The position numbers were made by a program, and so were the translations under genes. 64,000 bases of DNA from Rhyacophila brunnea (taxonomy: Eukaryota > Arthropoda > Insecta > Trichoptera > Rhyacophilidae): the NCBI GenBank assembly GCA_022495005.1, contig JAGYXB010001998.1, positions 124,001 to 188,000 of the forward strand. The letters are read 5' to 3'. Below the pieces are notes generated by a model that worked only from the letters and a program-made list of their open reading frames with translations, was not told the DNA's origin and did not search any database. Below, one piece after another: positions 1 to 11,043 of the stretch. How positions within the stretch are numbered: the stretch's first letter is position 1; each line of letters starts with the position of its first letter.

Positions 1-182
1 TGGTGAACATAGTCCGAAATGAAGAACTAATTACATGTATGATGAGAAAAATTACAGATGAGTTATCACTATTATGTATATTTAAAATCTGGTTAAATCA
101 AAGTCACTCTTGTTCCGAACAGTTCTCTCGAATATTGTATTCTAACTATACTTTATAAAATCATTGTATTTATTGGTATATG

Positions 183-794
183 CAGTGACATCCCGTGGGG
201 GTAGGCAGATTCAGCGTCGCTTAGGGGCGGCAGTTACTCGAAGGGCGGCAAATCGAGGGGAATCATTAGGTATACATATATAAGAATAGATACATAAACT
301 TAGTAATAATGAAAATATCTTTCCATTAAAAAATTCAGCTCACTTGCTGGAAACAAAATGTATTGATTAACATTAAAGGTTCAACATGACTGAATTTTTT
401 TGTCGGGCTCGCGATGTCTAGTTTACTTCCGTTGTCCTTGGACATCACATTCTTGATTACCAGCAACGACATGTGCAGATTTGCGAATTATAGGTAGGTA
501 AATTAAGTACCTAAGTAATTAATTTGTCCAAATATTTTTGACAGTCACTTGCGAGTTTTGAAAGTTGTCAGGTGTATTTTTAAATGTATCTGAAACCGTG
601 GACTTGCAATATTGTCTATTGAAGTAGAGATTGCATTTAAATTAGATTTAGTGGTGTATATTTTGTTAGTAATCCATCCATAAAACACATTTATTAGATA
701 TTGGAGTAGTAAAGGATGATGAAAAATACTGTATAAAAATGGGTCGGCATATTGACGCTGCCTAGGGGCGGCATGTTATCTAGGGACGTCACTG
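183..794 (+). mobile_element. hAT-type MITE, family A (complete copy)
   Basis: Ends are CAGTGACATCCC at the left and GGGACGTCACTG at the right, imperfect inverted termini of the CAG...CTG kind seen in hAT elements. A perfect 8-bp target duplication, GGTATATG, lies at 175-182 and 795-802. The interior is AT-rich with no coding potential, so this is non-autonomous. Other copies or pieces lie at 61665-62278 (inverted), 20629-21682 (nested) and about 45050-45141. Confidence 0.9.
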
Positions 795-916
795 GGTATA
801 TGTTAATAACTAGTGAATTGAAATATATGAATTTTATTATAAATTAGGTAATATTGTTCGTAATATCCGCAAACCCTTAACATCATATTATTATAAAGAA
901 AATAGCACCCAATTAT

Positions 917-1032
917 TTAGGGCATGTGATGAGAAGTAGGCAGTATAAAATCATACAATATGTAATACTGCAAAGAAGAGTTCGAGGAAATAAAGGCGAT
1001 GGAAGAAAATCAATATCATAGTTGGGTAAGCT
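917..1032 (+). pseudogene. LINE reverse transcriptase C-terminal fragment (RTE-like)
   Basis: The plus-strand frame starting at 917 reads LGHVMRS, then a basic stretch with RGNKG.GRKSIS, an in-frame TAG, and LGKL. This is the familiar C-terminal tail of insect RTE-type LINE polyproteins (LGH.MR...GRR...WL.NL). The fragment at 25060-25385 shows the same pattern. Only the tail is present, so it is a dead remnant. Confidence 0.6.
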
Positions 1033-1139
1033 AAATACATTTTTTTTATATTTTTACTCTACGGCCCTTTTGACGAAAGCCCTAGCAGTTGCGAAGTTAA
1101 TCACCGTGATATCTGACATAGAAGGATGAAACGTGCAAC

Positions 1140-2420
1140 CAATGACGTCCGTGTGCAAAGGGGCGACTTAAAATGGTGTCCTCTTTTATTTTAAGTTTCA
1201 AAAATCGTAAATTGTCATACATAATAGGTATCATCTATCTACTAATAATAATTAAAGCATTTCCACAAAACCTACTTTCAAACAGTGATAGATACGTGGA
1301 GGTCTGGGGCGTAGGAGGCGTCCCTCTGAAAATTTTGCCTGTGCGATAAACCATACTACTTATACCATTATATAAACAATATTTATAAATTTTATTTATT
1401 TATTTAAAAAAAGACAACAAATTATTAATTTATTACGTTCACACATGACATTTAGAATAATAATTACAAGATAAAAGAACTTTTTATATACAACGTTTTT
1501 AAATTTTCTGTTGAATCATATAAACTTGACTTGACTAGTTTAAACGATCAAAAAAAAAATGTAGTTGATAGAAATAATACTGAAATGTCATTTTGACATG
1601 TCATATTGATTTTCATAGTAACGCACGTATATATTAATAATTTAGTTGCTAGGACCATCCGCTTAGCAACTAATAATGGTGTCGAAATAACTTTTCATAC
1701 AAAACAGAATTAACTGAAAATGAATTCGATTCTACTTAAAGATTGCTAAAAGTATTAAAAAATGCATTGGCATCGTGTTTTGATATATTCTAAAAGTTTC
1801 AAATGTCTAGCTAGTCGGTAAGTTAGTTAAAAATCGATTGCAAGATTTTTACCGGATAAATAAAAATACGAGCTAAAAAAACGTTGTAAAAAGTACAGGT
1901 AAATCAAATTAGTAAACAACAAAAAAACCAAATAATAATTTTATAGCAAAAGAAAAAATTAAAAGAAAACAACAATAATTCAAAAATAATACAAATTAAA
2001 CAATAAAATAGAATTTAAAATACATAATGCATCGCTAAAAATCTCTAGGGAATGCATTGACCAGCCGCACAGCCCTCGCTATTGGTTTCACCCAAAATAG
2101 GTCATGACTGCGATCACACATGGTCATGGTGCATAAAAATATGTACCTATACAATGTGTGTTTATTAAAATACAGCAATAGTTATGTTGTGAGACTTTTT
2201 TATTTCTCGATTGTTTTTTTAACTCAAGTGTCGATACTATTTTCTAATGAAGTGGCCGTGCTTTATGGAAACGCCCCTGCTCTCATAAGTTATGATATTT
2301 TCATTCGATCCTCCGTTCACCGCCCAATATTATGTGCAACGCATGACCTGCTTACGCCCACTGGACGTCACTATGTGCAACAATGAAGAAGTAATGCAAC
2401 TTAAACGCGATAGGTTGTCG
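1140..2420. repeat. diverged repeat shared with 45782-46230
   Basis: Three blocks resemble the 45.8-46.2 kb region in the same order. Near 1141 there is an AATGACGTCC-type start followed by a GGCG...CTTAAA stretch. At 1262-1345 there is a block with ACCTACTTTCAAACAGTG, and near 2229 one with TGTCGATACTAT. They look like two old copies of one DNA element with a family A-like end, broken by other insertions. Boundaries are approximate. The AT-rich part at 1346-2220 shows nothing else recognisable. Confidence 0.4.
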
Positions 2421-3267
2421 ACTGTATTTCATTTTTTAATGCCAAGCCATGATTGTGGAATAATTTGTCGATGAGTTTAATGTGGATGTAGGATAGTGTA
2501 AAATCATGAGATAGTCGGTTACATGTAAATTGTACGTAAAACATTTCACCGTGGCACAGTTCGCCGTGAGCTTTCTTATCGGAAAGAGATGACCGTATGA
2601 TATACGGTCCACACTTTTATTCAGGGCTCGAAATGGACCAGAGCGCATCGGAGCGCCGTTCCGGTTCGTGACATCGATAAAATTATCGATCCGTCTCGTG
2701 GAAAAAATATTTTGACCGTCTGAGCTAGATAGGCCATATAATAGAAAATGTAACACATCTGTGTTACTATCTACCTGTGTCATACCACTAACAGCATATC
2801 GGATTCCAATGACGCGACCATAATAACTTCAAATGCGTGGACCGGAATACGTTAAGGATCAATGGTACGCGGACTCTTTATTTGTGTAAAACAAAGGGTG
2901 TTTCAAAAAGTATTACAATACCTAACCTACATTTAGCTATCTGCTTGCTACAAGTGACATCGACTATAAATAGTAGATATATTTTTTCACACAGCAATTG
3001 TATAGATTTTTTTAAAACAAATATTATCAATCGTTGTGGCAAAATATATATTACACAACATCATCACTATCAGAAGAAACCTTATGAAAATTTATAAACT
3101 GTCGGGAGAAGCCCAATACTTGATGGACCATAATGATCAACTAGTCTCAAATTTATACAGCATAACACTATATCGAAGGCCCTGGGTAATGCAAGATAAC
3201 GTTATTCCAAAGATATGTAAAAAGACATTGTATATTTACAAATTATTATATTATAATATGATAATAC

Positions 3268-4164
3268 TGACACCCCGGAAGTCCGGGTAGGGAGGGGAGT
3301 CGGGGCCGCACGGCCGATCCGACCTCAGAGCTCGACTCGCCGGTCAACCGGGCGTCAATGAGGCCCTCGTAGCGTGCCGTCGGCAGAACGCGGGAGACAC
3401 ACGACCAGCTTCCACCCCTCGACTAGCTCAGAATAGTTCAAGGCGGTCAATAGTAGCTGGTTTTTAGTCCGGTAGAGCACGTTCAGTGCACGGTAGGTCT
3501 TGACAGTTGGGGGTAAATGCAGGATTGACGGGATGGAAAAATGATGAACGCACGTTGTTCGTAGCAGCAATCGTTGCCGAAAGTTTTATTACCTAATTAG
3601 TTAGGTACACGAAAAAAATTACACAACACACATTACATACACAACACAATATTACTACACATTAACAATCTCACACTTTATAAATTTTTAACAGCCCTAA
3701 ATTTATTAAAAACGGGCGCCTAGGCTGTCAATTAAAAATTAAGCTTCCACAGGGCACACAGCCTGTCGCGTTTGGGAGTCTTACGCTAACTAACTTTCTA
3801 CCTGCAGTGTTGCGGCTAGCTCTCCTTCTTTTGAGCTTTATCTCTGTCTCTTTCAATCTACCCCTGAACGACCACCCCTCTCTATCATTCTTGCATGCGG
3901 CGAATGTTTGGCTTTTGCCTGGGTTTTACCGTAAGGGTCGTCCAAGCTACCTTTTTGGCAGGCAGACTGAAAGTTACAGAGATTTCTAAGAATTGAGCCC
4001 AAAAGAAGCAACATTTATAGTTGATTACTAAAGAGCATTTTATGCATAAAACGGCGATGGAAGGATTTTGGCGGGATATGAGAAACATGAATGTGGCATC
4101 CATATCTTCGCTCGTGATTTACTATTAAGGGGTCCTCCATGCCCGTAGAAACGTGGAGGTATCA
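3268..4164 (-). repeat. 3' LTR of the gypsy element
   Basis: This 897-bp LTR differs from the copy at 12850-13747 by three substitutions (near 3570, 3607 and 3846) and one A in a homopolymer near 3619. On the minus strand it carries a TATA-like TTTATAAAG (3676-3684) followed 86-90 nt later by AATAAA (plus-strand TTTATT, 3585-3590). That spacing fits a promoter and a polyadenylation signal within U3/R. Confidence 0.95.
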
Positions 4165-6294
4165 AGCGGCCCCATTCAGATTCGAGCGAAGTGCCCATTC
4201 TGTTTCCCGCCATCGTCCCTCCATCCTCGCTCGTATTACCGCAACACAGCGGCGTGCTCCTTGCCCCATTTACTTTATTGACGGTGACATGACCAAACTC
4301 AATAAGTTTACATATAACGGGCCCTTCTTAGGGTCAGTTTAAAATTATATTCTCGCAAGTAATTCATTACAATTCAAGAAAGGCATCGGGGCGTCGCCAT
4401 GAGCAACCTAAGTTCACATAGTTTTTTTTTTTCAGACATGAAATATAATTCGTATCTATAAGGAATTTACATTACAAGACCGGACGTCATTGTCTGCCTC
4501 CGCATCCTGCTTGAAGAGCTTATTAATTAATCTTATTAATAACGACCCTTTTCCATTACAAAAATATTTTTTTTTTTTAAACAATGCCTTTCGCTACCTT
4601 TCGCACACGTCACGAGTCTCCATGACGCAGCTACATTCGCGACTTCTATTTTAAGCTTACAACTTTCATGGTTATAAACAAGCACTAAGCAGCACTCACA
4701 CGGTTATTCTGGGTCCTCGCCATTTGGTCGCAACACCCAACCGTTTACCGCTACTTTGGGTTTACCAACGAGACTATCCCCCACCGTTCATATCCCGAGG
4801 GAGGGTCGACGGACGCCCCTAGCTGAGGCGAGTGGTTCAGACAGACCTTTGCGTGGTCGATCCCTCGCCCACATGCTCAGAGCGTGAACATCGCCCCCCA
4901 TCGTTCAACCACCAGCAGAGTATACCTCGCTGCAGTGCCCCCGCGGTGGACAGTGATAACCAGCCTCAGTTACAAAAACAAAGCACAATCTTACAAGGTG
5001 GAATCTGGCATGAACGACATCGTTACAGGCTCATCACCTTCAGTTCGCTACCAATTACGCACACCGGTATTCTTACTCGGTGACGCTACATTTGCGAGAA
5101 ATTATGTTTTGACAGGCATAATCACAAAGCAACATCTATTACACATTACAATAAAAGAAAAAGAAGATAATTTAACAGCAATCGACTTCTGGGTAGAACT
5201 CTATCATTCCTGCCTCACTACGCTAGTAACAACATATTTTTAAATCACAACAGAAATTCAAGACATAACTAGGATGATAACCACAATTACAATCAATAAA
5301 CAAAGTATAAAACCTTAAAACTCGTCCCTCCGCCATGAGGTGACCCTGATGCAAGCTTCCTACCTACGTTTCGAACCGCAAGAAGAAGGCGGGTAACTGA
5401 AGTACCCACATCGCTAGGTTGCGAGCGATTGCGTCAACGACGTTTTCGCCTCGTATGGCGGCAGTCCGTGCTATTTTAATTTCTACCTGTTTATTTCTAC
5501 GCACCGTTTTAGGTCGCGTACGTCTACGGTGGCTATCCCCACCGATTTCCGTGGTCTGAAACCTCCTCGATTTATATCCTTCTCGGTGAAGGCCCCCCCT
5601 TGCACCTTTATATAAATACCTTGAATTTCTAACTATAAGGGTAGATTCCACACCACCCGTATCCACTCTTCTTCGAAAGAGTAGATGGTGGAGCATCGCC
5701 CGTTTTAGCTCCGCTGAAGGCCTATCCTCATCGCCTACTTCAACACTACACTACTTCGCTACTTCACCCTCCTACATTTTCCAAGATAGCTACGTCAATC
5801 GCTGACCCGTGTCCCATCATTCCTCTCACCTTCCGGTTTCTCCTGGGTTATATAATCAACATTTATATCTACAATGTTGCCGGTGTCGGCCACTTATTTC
5901 TACCTAGAATATACGCACCCACAGCTCCTAGTAACTATATTCTACCGCTATAACTTATCTAATCAGGTATATTTAGACATCTCTTTTTTTTTTTTTTTTT
6001 TTAAATTTAAAAGAAAACAATATGCAATAGCACACCCCACCGGCCACGCATAGGGGCTCAAGCTCTGCGCGCCAGCATGGGAATAGGTATCCCACCAAGA
6101 TACCTATCGTTTGAAATTAAAGGCATCCCGCTTGCCTATTCTACAGCGATGTCACACATATTATTCGTAAGTAATCCTAGTATTCTACTTCTAACCCTAA
6201 CTAGCAGTTGGCCATTACGGGTAATTACGTCACTAAGTTACACATTTTTTTTTTTTTTTAACGAATTACTTTTACAGTTCGAGGGCGAGGACTC
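4165..6294 (-). other. 2.1-kb non-coding stretch between pol and the 3' LTR
   Basis: No ORF here resembles an envelope glycoprotein, protease or zinc-finger protein; the longest minus-strand ORF (110 codons, 5696-5364) has no recognisable features. Homopolymer T runs occur near 4561, 5984 and 6246. The bases next to the LTR, 4165-4180 read on the minus strand, hold only a short GGGG-containing purine patch, a weak polypurine-tract candidate. Confidence 0.6.
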
Positions 6295-9200
6295 CTATTG
6301 GTCAGATGCGCTGGGTACCGCCCTATCCGCACTATCAGCGGGCTCGTTTGCTGAACCCTCGGCACTAACATCATTGTCACGAAGCGGCGGCGTAGGCTCC
6401 GTCGGCACCTGCGCCTCTACCCTCTCCCATTCTACATCAGGCCCCCTGGGCACTATTTTCCTTATCTCATCGACGTGCACCTTGACAGGTTTATTGCGCC
6501 GTTCTACCCAATATCCTTTCGCTCCCGCACGCATAAGTATAGTATGTGGTCCCGACCACCTCGGTAGTAAGCCCGCGCATTCCCTCGAACGCGGCATCGG
6601 GTGTCGTTTCACATAGATCTTTTCACCGATTTCGTACGTCGGTGGTCTACCAGTACCGGCGTCACGACGCCCGTCGAAATACGCCCGTTGTCGGCGCTGA
6701 ACTTCGGCGTCGATTTCATCTCGGTCGAATGTGTCCGTCAAACTCGGGTCTACCGGTATAGGGTGTCTCCAATCACCTGGTCGCGTCATTTCTCTCCCTA
6801 ACGCTACTTCGGCGGGCGTTAATCCGGTGGCGGCGTTACGCCGGCACCGTAGATTGAATAAAATCTCAGGTAAGTACGTGTCCCACCGGTTCTGATCGCG
6901 ACCTTGTATTCTCATCCTCAAGCACTTCTTTATTTCTTGATTACGCCTCTCTGTAGGGTTCGCACGCGGGTTGTAGACGGCCGTGGTCCAGTGATCCGCT
7001 CCCCATTCTTCTAACGATTGTGCCCACCGCGGGTGGAGAAACTGCGGTCCGTTATCTGTTAGGATCGCGCGGGGGTACCCATGTTGTTGTAAGACGCGTT
7101 CCTCAAGTAGTGGTATAATCGTCGCCACCTTGGCCGTCCTCACCGCAAATGCCTCGAGCCAGCGCGAGAATAAGTCGGTCACGACAAGAACAAACCTGTT
7201 CCGGTGTCTCGTTGTGGGGTAGGGCCCCATAAGATCTAGCGCAATGACCTCCCACGCCCTCTTGGCTTCGACGTGCGAAGTCTGCGGCGCAGCTGTCTGT
7301 AATGCGCCGCGCTTCCGCGTGGCGCAGATGACGCAACTTCTCACGTACCCTTCCACATCTGCCCTCTGTGCCTTCCAATAAAATTTTCGCCTTATCGTCA
7401 ATTCCGTTTCTTCCGCTCCAGGGTGATCCCTCTCGTCATGAAACGCATGCATCACCTCTTTTCGGACACTCGACGGTACGACGATCGTCGGCTCATGATG
7501 GGCACATAACCTCAGTAGCATACCGTCTCTTAGCACTAAGCTAGGGTACTTCGGATCCACCCCGCGGCTCCTTTGCAAATGCGCTATTACATCGGCAGTC
7601 GTACGATCGGCCTTCTGTCTTTCCAAGACGATGTCGGCGACGTGTCGCACTTCTGTCAACATAGCCAAGCGTTCATTCGGGCGCGTCGGCACACCCATTC
7701 TTTCGCCTTCCTCTCCGGGGCTTATTACTTGTCCAGCTGGTTCCTGCGGGTATCTAGACAGATGGTCGGCTAGATAATTTTCGGAGCCCGGACAATGCTC
7801 GGTGGTGAAATGAAATTCAGATAGCATCATCGCCCATCGCGCGAGTTTTCCGCGTTGGTTTTTGGCTGTATTTAACCATGTTAGCGCTTGGTTATCGGTA
7901 ATCAAGGTGAATTTCCGATCTTCCAGGTACCCTCGGTACCGGTTAATTCCCCAAACGGCGGCCAGCGTTTCTAACTCATTGGAATGGTATCGCGTCTCGG
8001 CATCATTCAACCTCTTGCTGGCGTACGAAATAACATCCTGCCCACCATCGCTTCTAGGTTGGAACAGGACTGCGGCGATACCGTGTCCGCTCGCATCAGT
8101 TTGTAGGCAATACGGCCGAGCAAAATCGGGCCTGGCGAGTCGCAGGGGTTGTGCAAACGCGCGCTTTACCTGCCGGAAAGCCTCATCGGCCGCCTCTGTC
8201 CAACGGAATTTAACTGTAATCCTCAACAGCCGAGTAATGGGCGCTGCGATTTCCGCAAAGCGTGGTATATACTCCCGTAACCACCCGCATAGCCCCAGAA
8301 AAGCCCTTACTTCTCGGCGCGTTTTTGGTGCTGCTGCCGCTTCAATTTCGGCCAAGTGATGACCTTGTGGTTCGTTGCCTGTTGCTGTAACACGGTGTCC
8401 AAGATAGTTGACTTCCCGTCTCCCAATATGACACTTGGCAGCGGCTACACGCAACTCATGTCGTTGCAGGCGTTCCATCACCATTCGCAAGTGGTTGGCG
8501 TGTTCCTCCCACGTCTGGCTGTACACGATTATGTCGTCGAGATATACCAGACATATCTTATTGATAAGTCCGACCAGCACCTCCTGACTCATCAGGCGCT
8601 GAAAGGACCCCACTGCGCCGCGGGCGCCAAACGGCAAGACGCGAAACTGGTAACAGCTCCCGTCAGCCGTGGTAAAAGCCGTCAGTGGTTTCGTCGAAGG
8701 GTGGAGGGGTAACTGCCAATAGCCATGACGAAGATCCAGAGAGGAAAATATCTTCGCGGTCCCCAAATCCTTCAACGTTTCCAATATCAAAGGTATCGTT
8801 GTCGCCTCTTCGCGGGTGGCGGCATTAAGCCGTCGGTAATCCACACAGAATCTTGCCTTGCCATCTTTCTTCGGAACGATCACAATCGGGCTGGAATAGG
8901 GAGAATTACTCGGCTCGATGACGTTATCCGCCAACATCAGCTCAATTTCCTCTTGAATGAGCCTCCTCTTCTCCTCCGATTGTCTATAAGGCCTCACTCT
9001 AAATGGCGTTTCATCCTTGAGGTGGATACGGAACTCGGTAGTACGACATGGCGGTCCGGTCTCCGCAAATCGATCGGCATAATCATTTAACACCTTTGCC
9101 AGTGCTTCCCGTGCTTTAACCGGTATGTCGTCCGCGAGCTCGGCCACCGTAATCGGCCCGCAGGGTGTCGGTGCACGTGACGGAGCGCAATAAATCGTCC

Positions 9201-10989
9201 TGCGCTGAAGCTGCCCGTAGTGTAGACATCTCCGTTTCATGTCAATGACCCCCTCCTGGGCGTCTAGCCAATCCAATCCAAGTAGCAAATCTACGTGGAG
9301 GCTCTTCAAGGCCATGGCCTGCATCGTGAATCGGTCATCCCTCAAGTAGCCCTTCAGGGTCACCTCTCCCATCGCGTGTATCGGGCTCCCGCCCGCCGTC
9401 GTCAGCGTCATGCGAGCGCCCCGCGGCGTGAGCTGCGGACATATCAGGTCACTCCGTATGAGGGTATGAGTCGCGCCCGTGTCTACGACGGCTTCAAGAT
9501 CTTTGTCTACGCCGTCCAATCGTAACGGTATGCGCAACAGTACAGGTGCGTTACGTTGTACCACTTCGCTGCGCCAAGCGCCGTACGCCGGTACTAATTT
9601 CCCTTTACCGCCTGTCTCTCTGTCCGCCGTACACGACACAGCCATTGGTTTACTCCCACGTTCAACACCAGTCATAGGACACGGATCATAAACATTATTT
9701 AATGGAGATCTTATTTCATCACTGATTACGCTATCACTTAACTTAGATATTTCATCACTAAATCTAACACTAACACCACACGCGACGCTGTTATCGGGCT
9801 CGGCCGCTTGCGTCAATTTACGGACGCTCACCCCCTTATCCGGCGTTACGCCATCACCCTCGGTATCAGTTCTTCTAACGGAGCCTAGAGATGGTTCAAA
9901 ATTCGGAGCGTACTGTGGGTTTTTGAGCACAAATCTACGCCTCTCGGCCATCGTCATTTCATAGTCCGGTGGCGGAAAGTCACGGAAATAGGAGAAAAAT
10001 TTACAACTATTGTGACTATTCCTAGTGACGGCCTTCGCTATATACAATTCTATCCTTAGGTCACCTTGATATCCTAATAGCCCCTTAACTAAACCACTCC
10101 TCTCAATAACAGGCAGTAAACTATGCTTATTCGAATAGCTACAACTAGAAACAATATTCATTGCGCCAGTCGCGGCGGACATTTTATAAAATATCAACTC
10201 ACTAGGGTCGTCGGTATAAAACAATCCGTCGACACCCTCTGCGCTGGTGGTTCCGTTAAAATTAACTTGGGGTGGATGTATCAGAATGCGTAAATTATCG
10301 GCACGAGGGTAACGCGAGCTTAAGGCTCCAGCGCTAGCCCTCGCGTCATAGATATTTATCTGTATGGATCGCAAATTACAAATGCACGGCGATTCTAGCG
10401 GGTTCTGGTAATTAAGGTGAGTTGGTATTCCTAAAACTAAATCTACACCAGCATAGTGGATTTTTAACATGGCATTAGTACCGTTCAGCGGGTTAAGCGC
10501 ACGGTGGCAACGGCAACAATCAACGTCCAGTTCAATGCGAAATTTATCGACGTAATTGATTTCGCTATGAAAATTTCGCTCCTCTGAGCCACCGCCCGCT
10601 TCACCGGTGGTGACGCCCCCCGCGTAGACGTCGCCTCGCCCCGCCCCTTTCAAGGGCGGTGCACTGTAATAATAAGCCGCATAATCGGCACGTTTAAATC
10701 GAGGCGCTTCGCCCACACGGAATCGTCCTAACCCCGGCAGAGTATCTTTATACATAATTTTATTCTTATTCTCTATATTATTAATTAAAGTCTTATTAAT
10801 GCAACGGGCGCCTCGCCGGGTTGCCGCCGTGCGTTCACCCGAGCTTCCGGGTCGCCGGCTTTCAGTCCATACATTGGGGTTTTTTAAGCCCGACATTTTA
10901 TTCCCACTACGTGCAGCGGCGGCACGTTCACTTTGATAAGCAGAATTGTTTTTACTCACGTCGCCGCTTTGTACGTACAGGGCGGTCAT
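6295..10989 (-). CDS. Ty3/gypsy Pol polyprotein (protease, RT, RNase H, integrase)
   Basis: This 1564-codon open frame encodes the enzymes that copy the element's RNA and insert the DNA. Residues 1 to about 490 match no domain I know; they contain a CCRCH cluster. The aspartic protease follows with DTG at 503-505. Reverse transcriptase has YLDD at 816-819, RNase H has its TDASG aspartate at 965, and the integrase zinc finger is H1184/H1189/C1219/C1222. The integrase core has D1252, D1312 and E1347, giving 34 residues between the last two. A WSGPH patch near the C-terminus resembles a GPY/F module; there is no chromodomain. No stops or frameshifts interrupt it. The frame is continuous with gag except for one TGA, so translation probably reads through from gag rather than starting at this ATG. 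Confidence 0.96.
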   Translation of the reverse strand: MTALYVQSGDVSKNNSAYQSERAAAARSGNKMSGLKNPNVWTESRRPGSSGERTAATRRGARCINKTLINNIENKNKIMYKDTLPGLGRFRVGEAPRFKRADYAAYYYSAPPLKGAGRGDVYAGGVTTGEAGGGSEERNFHSEINYVDKFRIELDVDCCRCHRALNPLNGTNAMLKIHYAGVDLVLGIPTHLNYQNPLESPCICNLRSIQINIYDARASAGALSSRYPRADNLRILIHPPQVNFNGTTSAEGVDGLFYTDDPSELIFYKMSAATGAMNIVSSCSYSNKHSLLPVIERSGLVKGLLGYQGDLRIELYIAKAVTRNSHNSCKFFSYFRDFPPPDYEMTMAERRRFVLKNPQYAPNFEPSLGSVRRTDTEGDGVTPDKGVSVRKLTQAAEPDNSVACGVSVRFSDEISKLSDSVISDEIRSPLNNVYDPCPMTGVERGSKPMAVSCTADRETGGKGKLVPAYGAWRSEVVQRNAPVLLRIPLRLDGVDKDLEAVVDTGATHTLIRSDLICPQLTPRGARMTLTTAGGSPIHAMGEVTLKGYLRDDRFTMQAMALKSLHVDLLLGLDWLDAQEGVIDMKRRCLHYGQLQRRTIYCAPSRAPTPCGPITVAELADDIPVKAREALAKVLNDYADRFAETGPPCRTTEFRIHLKDETPFRVRPYRQSEEKRRLIQEEIELMLADNVIEPSNSPYSSPIVIVPKKDGKARFCVDYRRLNAATREEATTIPLILETLKDLGTAKIFSSLDLRHGYWQLPLHPSTKPLTAFTTADGSCYQFRVLPFGARGAVGSFQRLMSQEVLVGLINKICLVYLDDIIVYSQTWEEHANHLRMVMERLQRHELRVAAAKCHIGRREVNYLGHRVTATGNEPQGHHLAEIEAAAAPKTRREVRAFLGLCGWLREYIPRFAEIAAPITRLLRITVKFRWTEAADEAFRQVKRAFAQPLRLARPDFARPYCLQTDASGHGIAAVLFQPRSDGGQDVISYASKRLNDAETRYHSNELETLAAVWGINRYRGYLEDRKFTLITDNQALTWLNTAKNQRGKLARWAMMLSEFHFTTEHCPGSENYLADHLSRYPQEPAGQVISPGEEGERMGVPTRPNERLAMLTEVRHVADIVLERQKADRTTADVIAHLQRSRGVDPKYPSLVLRDGMLLRLCAHHEPTIVVPSSVRKEVMHAFHDERDHPGAEETELTIRRKFYWKAQRADVEGYVRSCVICATRKRGALQTAAPQTSHVEAKRAWEVIALDLMGPYPTTRHRNRFVLVVTDLFSRWLEAFAVRTAKVATIIPLLEERVLQQHGYPRAILTDNGPQFLHPRWAQSLEEWGADHWTTAVYNPRANPTERRNQEIKKCLRMRIQGRDQNRWDTYLPEILFNLRCRRNAATGLTPAEVALGREMTRPGDWRHPIPVDPSLTDTFDRDEIDAEVQRRQRAYFDGRRDAGTGRPPTYEIGEKIYVKRHPMPRSRECAGLLPRWSGPHTILMRAGAKGYWVERRNKPVKVHVDEIRKIVPRGPDVEWERVEAQVPTEPTPPLRDNDVSAEGSANEPADSADRAVPSASDQ

Positions 10990-11043
10990 CCCTGCACTCC
11001 GCCTGAGCCTACGCGGGTGCGAAGGATCCGCCAGCTTTCCTCA
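10990..11043 (-). promoter_or_regulatory. in-frame TGA between gag and pol (candidate readthrough site)
   Basis: gag ends with TGA at 11043-11041. Reading on in the same frame gives 17 sense codons and then the first pol ATG at 10989, with no other stop. The base after TGA is G, followed by GAAAG. No classical slippery heptamer is needed, since no frame change is required. Whether the stop is suppressed cannot be seen from sequence. Confidence 0.6.

Noticed and set aside
3807..3989. 60-codon plus-strand ORF with a signal-peptide-like start, found twice (also 13390-13572)
   Set aside because: It is duplicated only because it lies in both LTRs, is antisense to the element and has no support as a gene.
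4165..6294. env gene of the gypsy element
   Set aside because: No ORF with a signal peptide, furin site, fusion or transmembrane segment was found between pol and the 3' LTR.
7862..9090. Plus-strand ORFs of 118-165 codons in the pol region
   Set aside because: Antisense to a clearly functional pol frame in GC-rich DNA; no motifs of their own.
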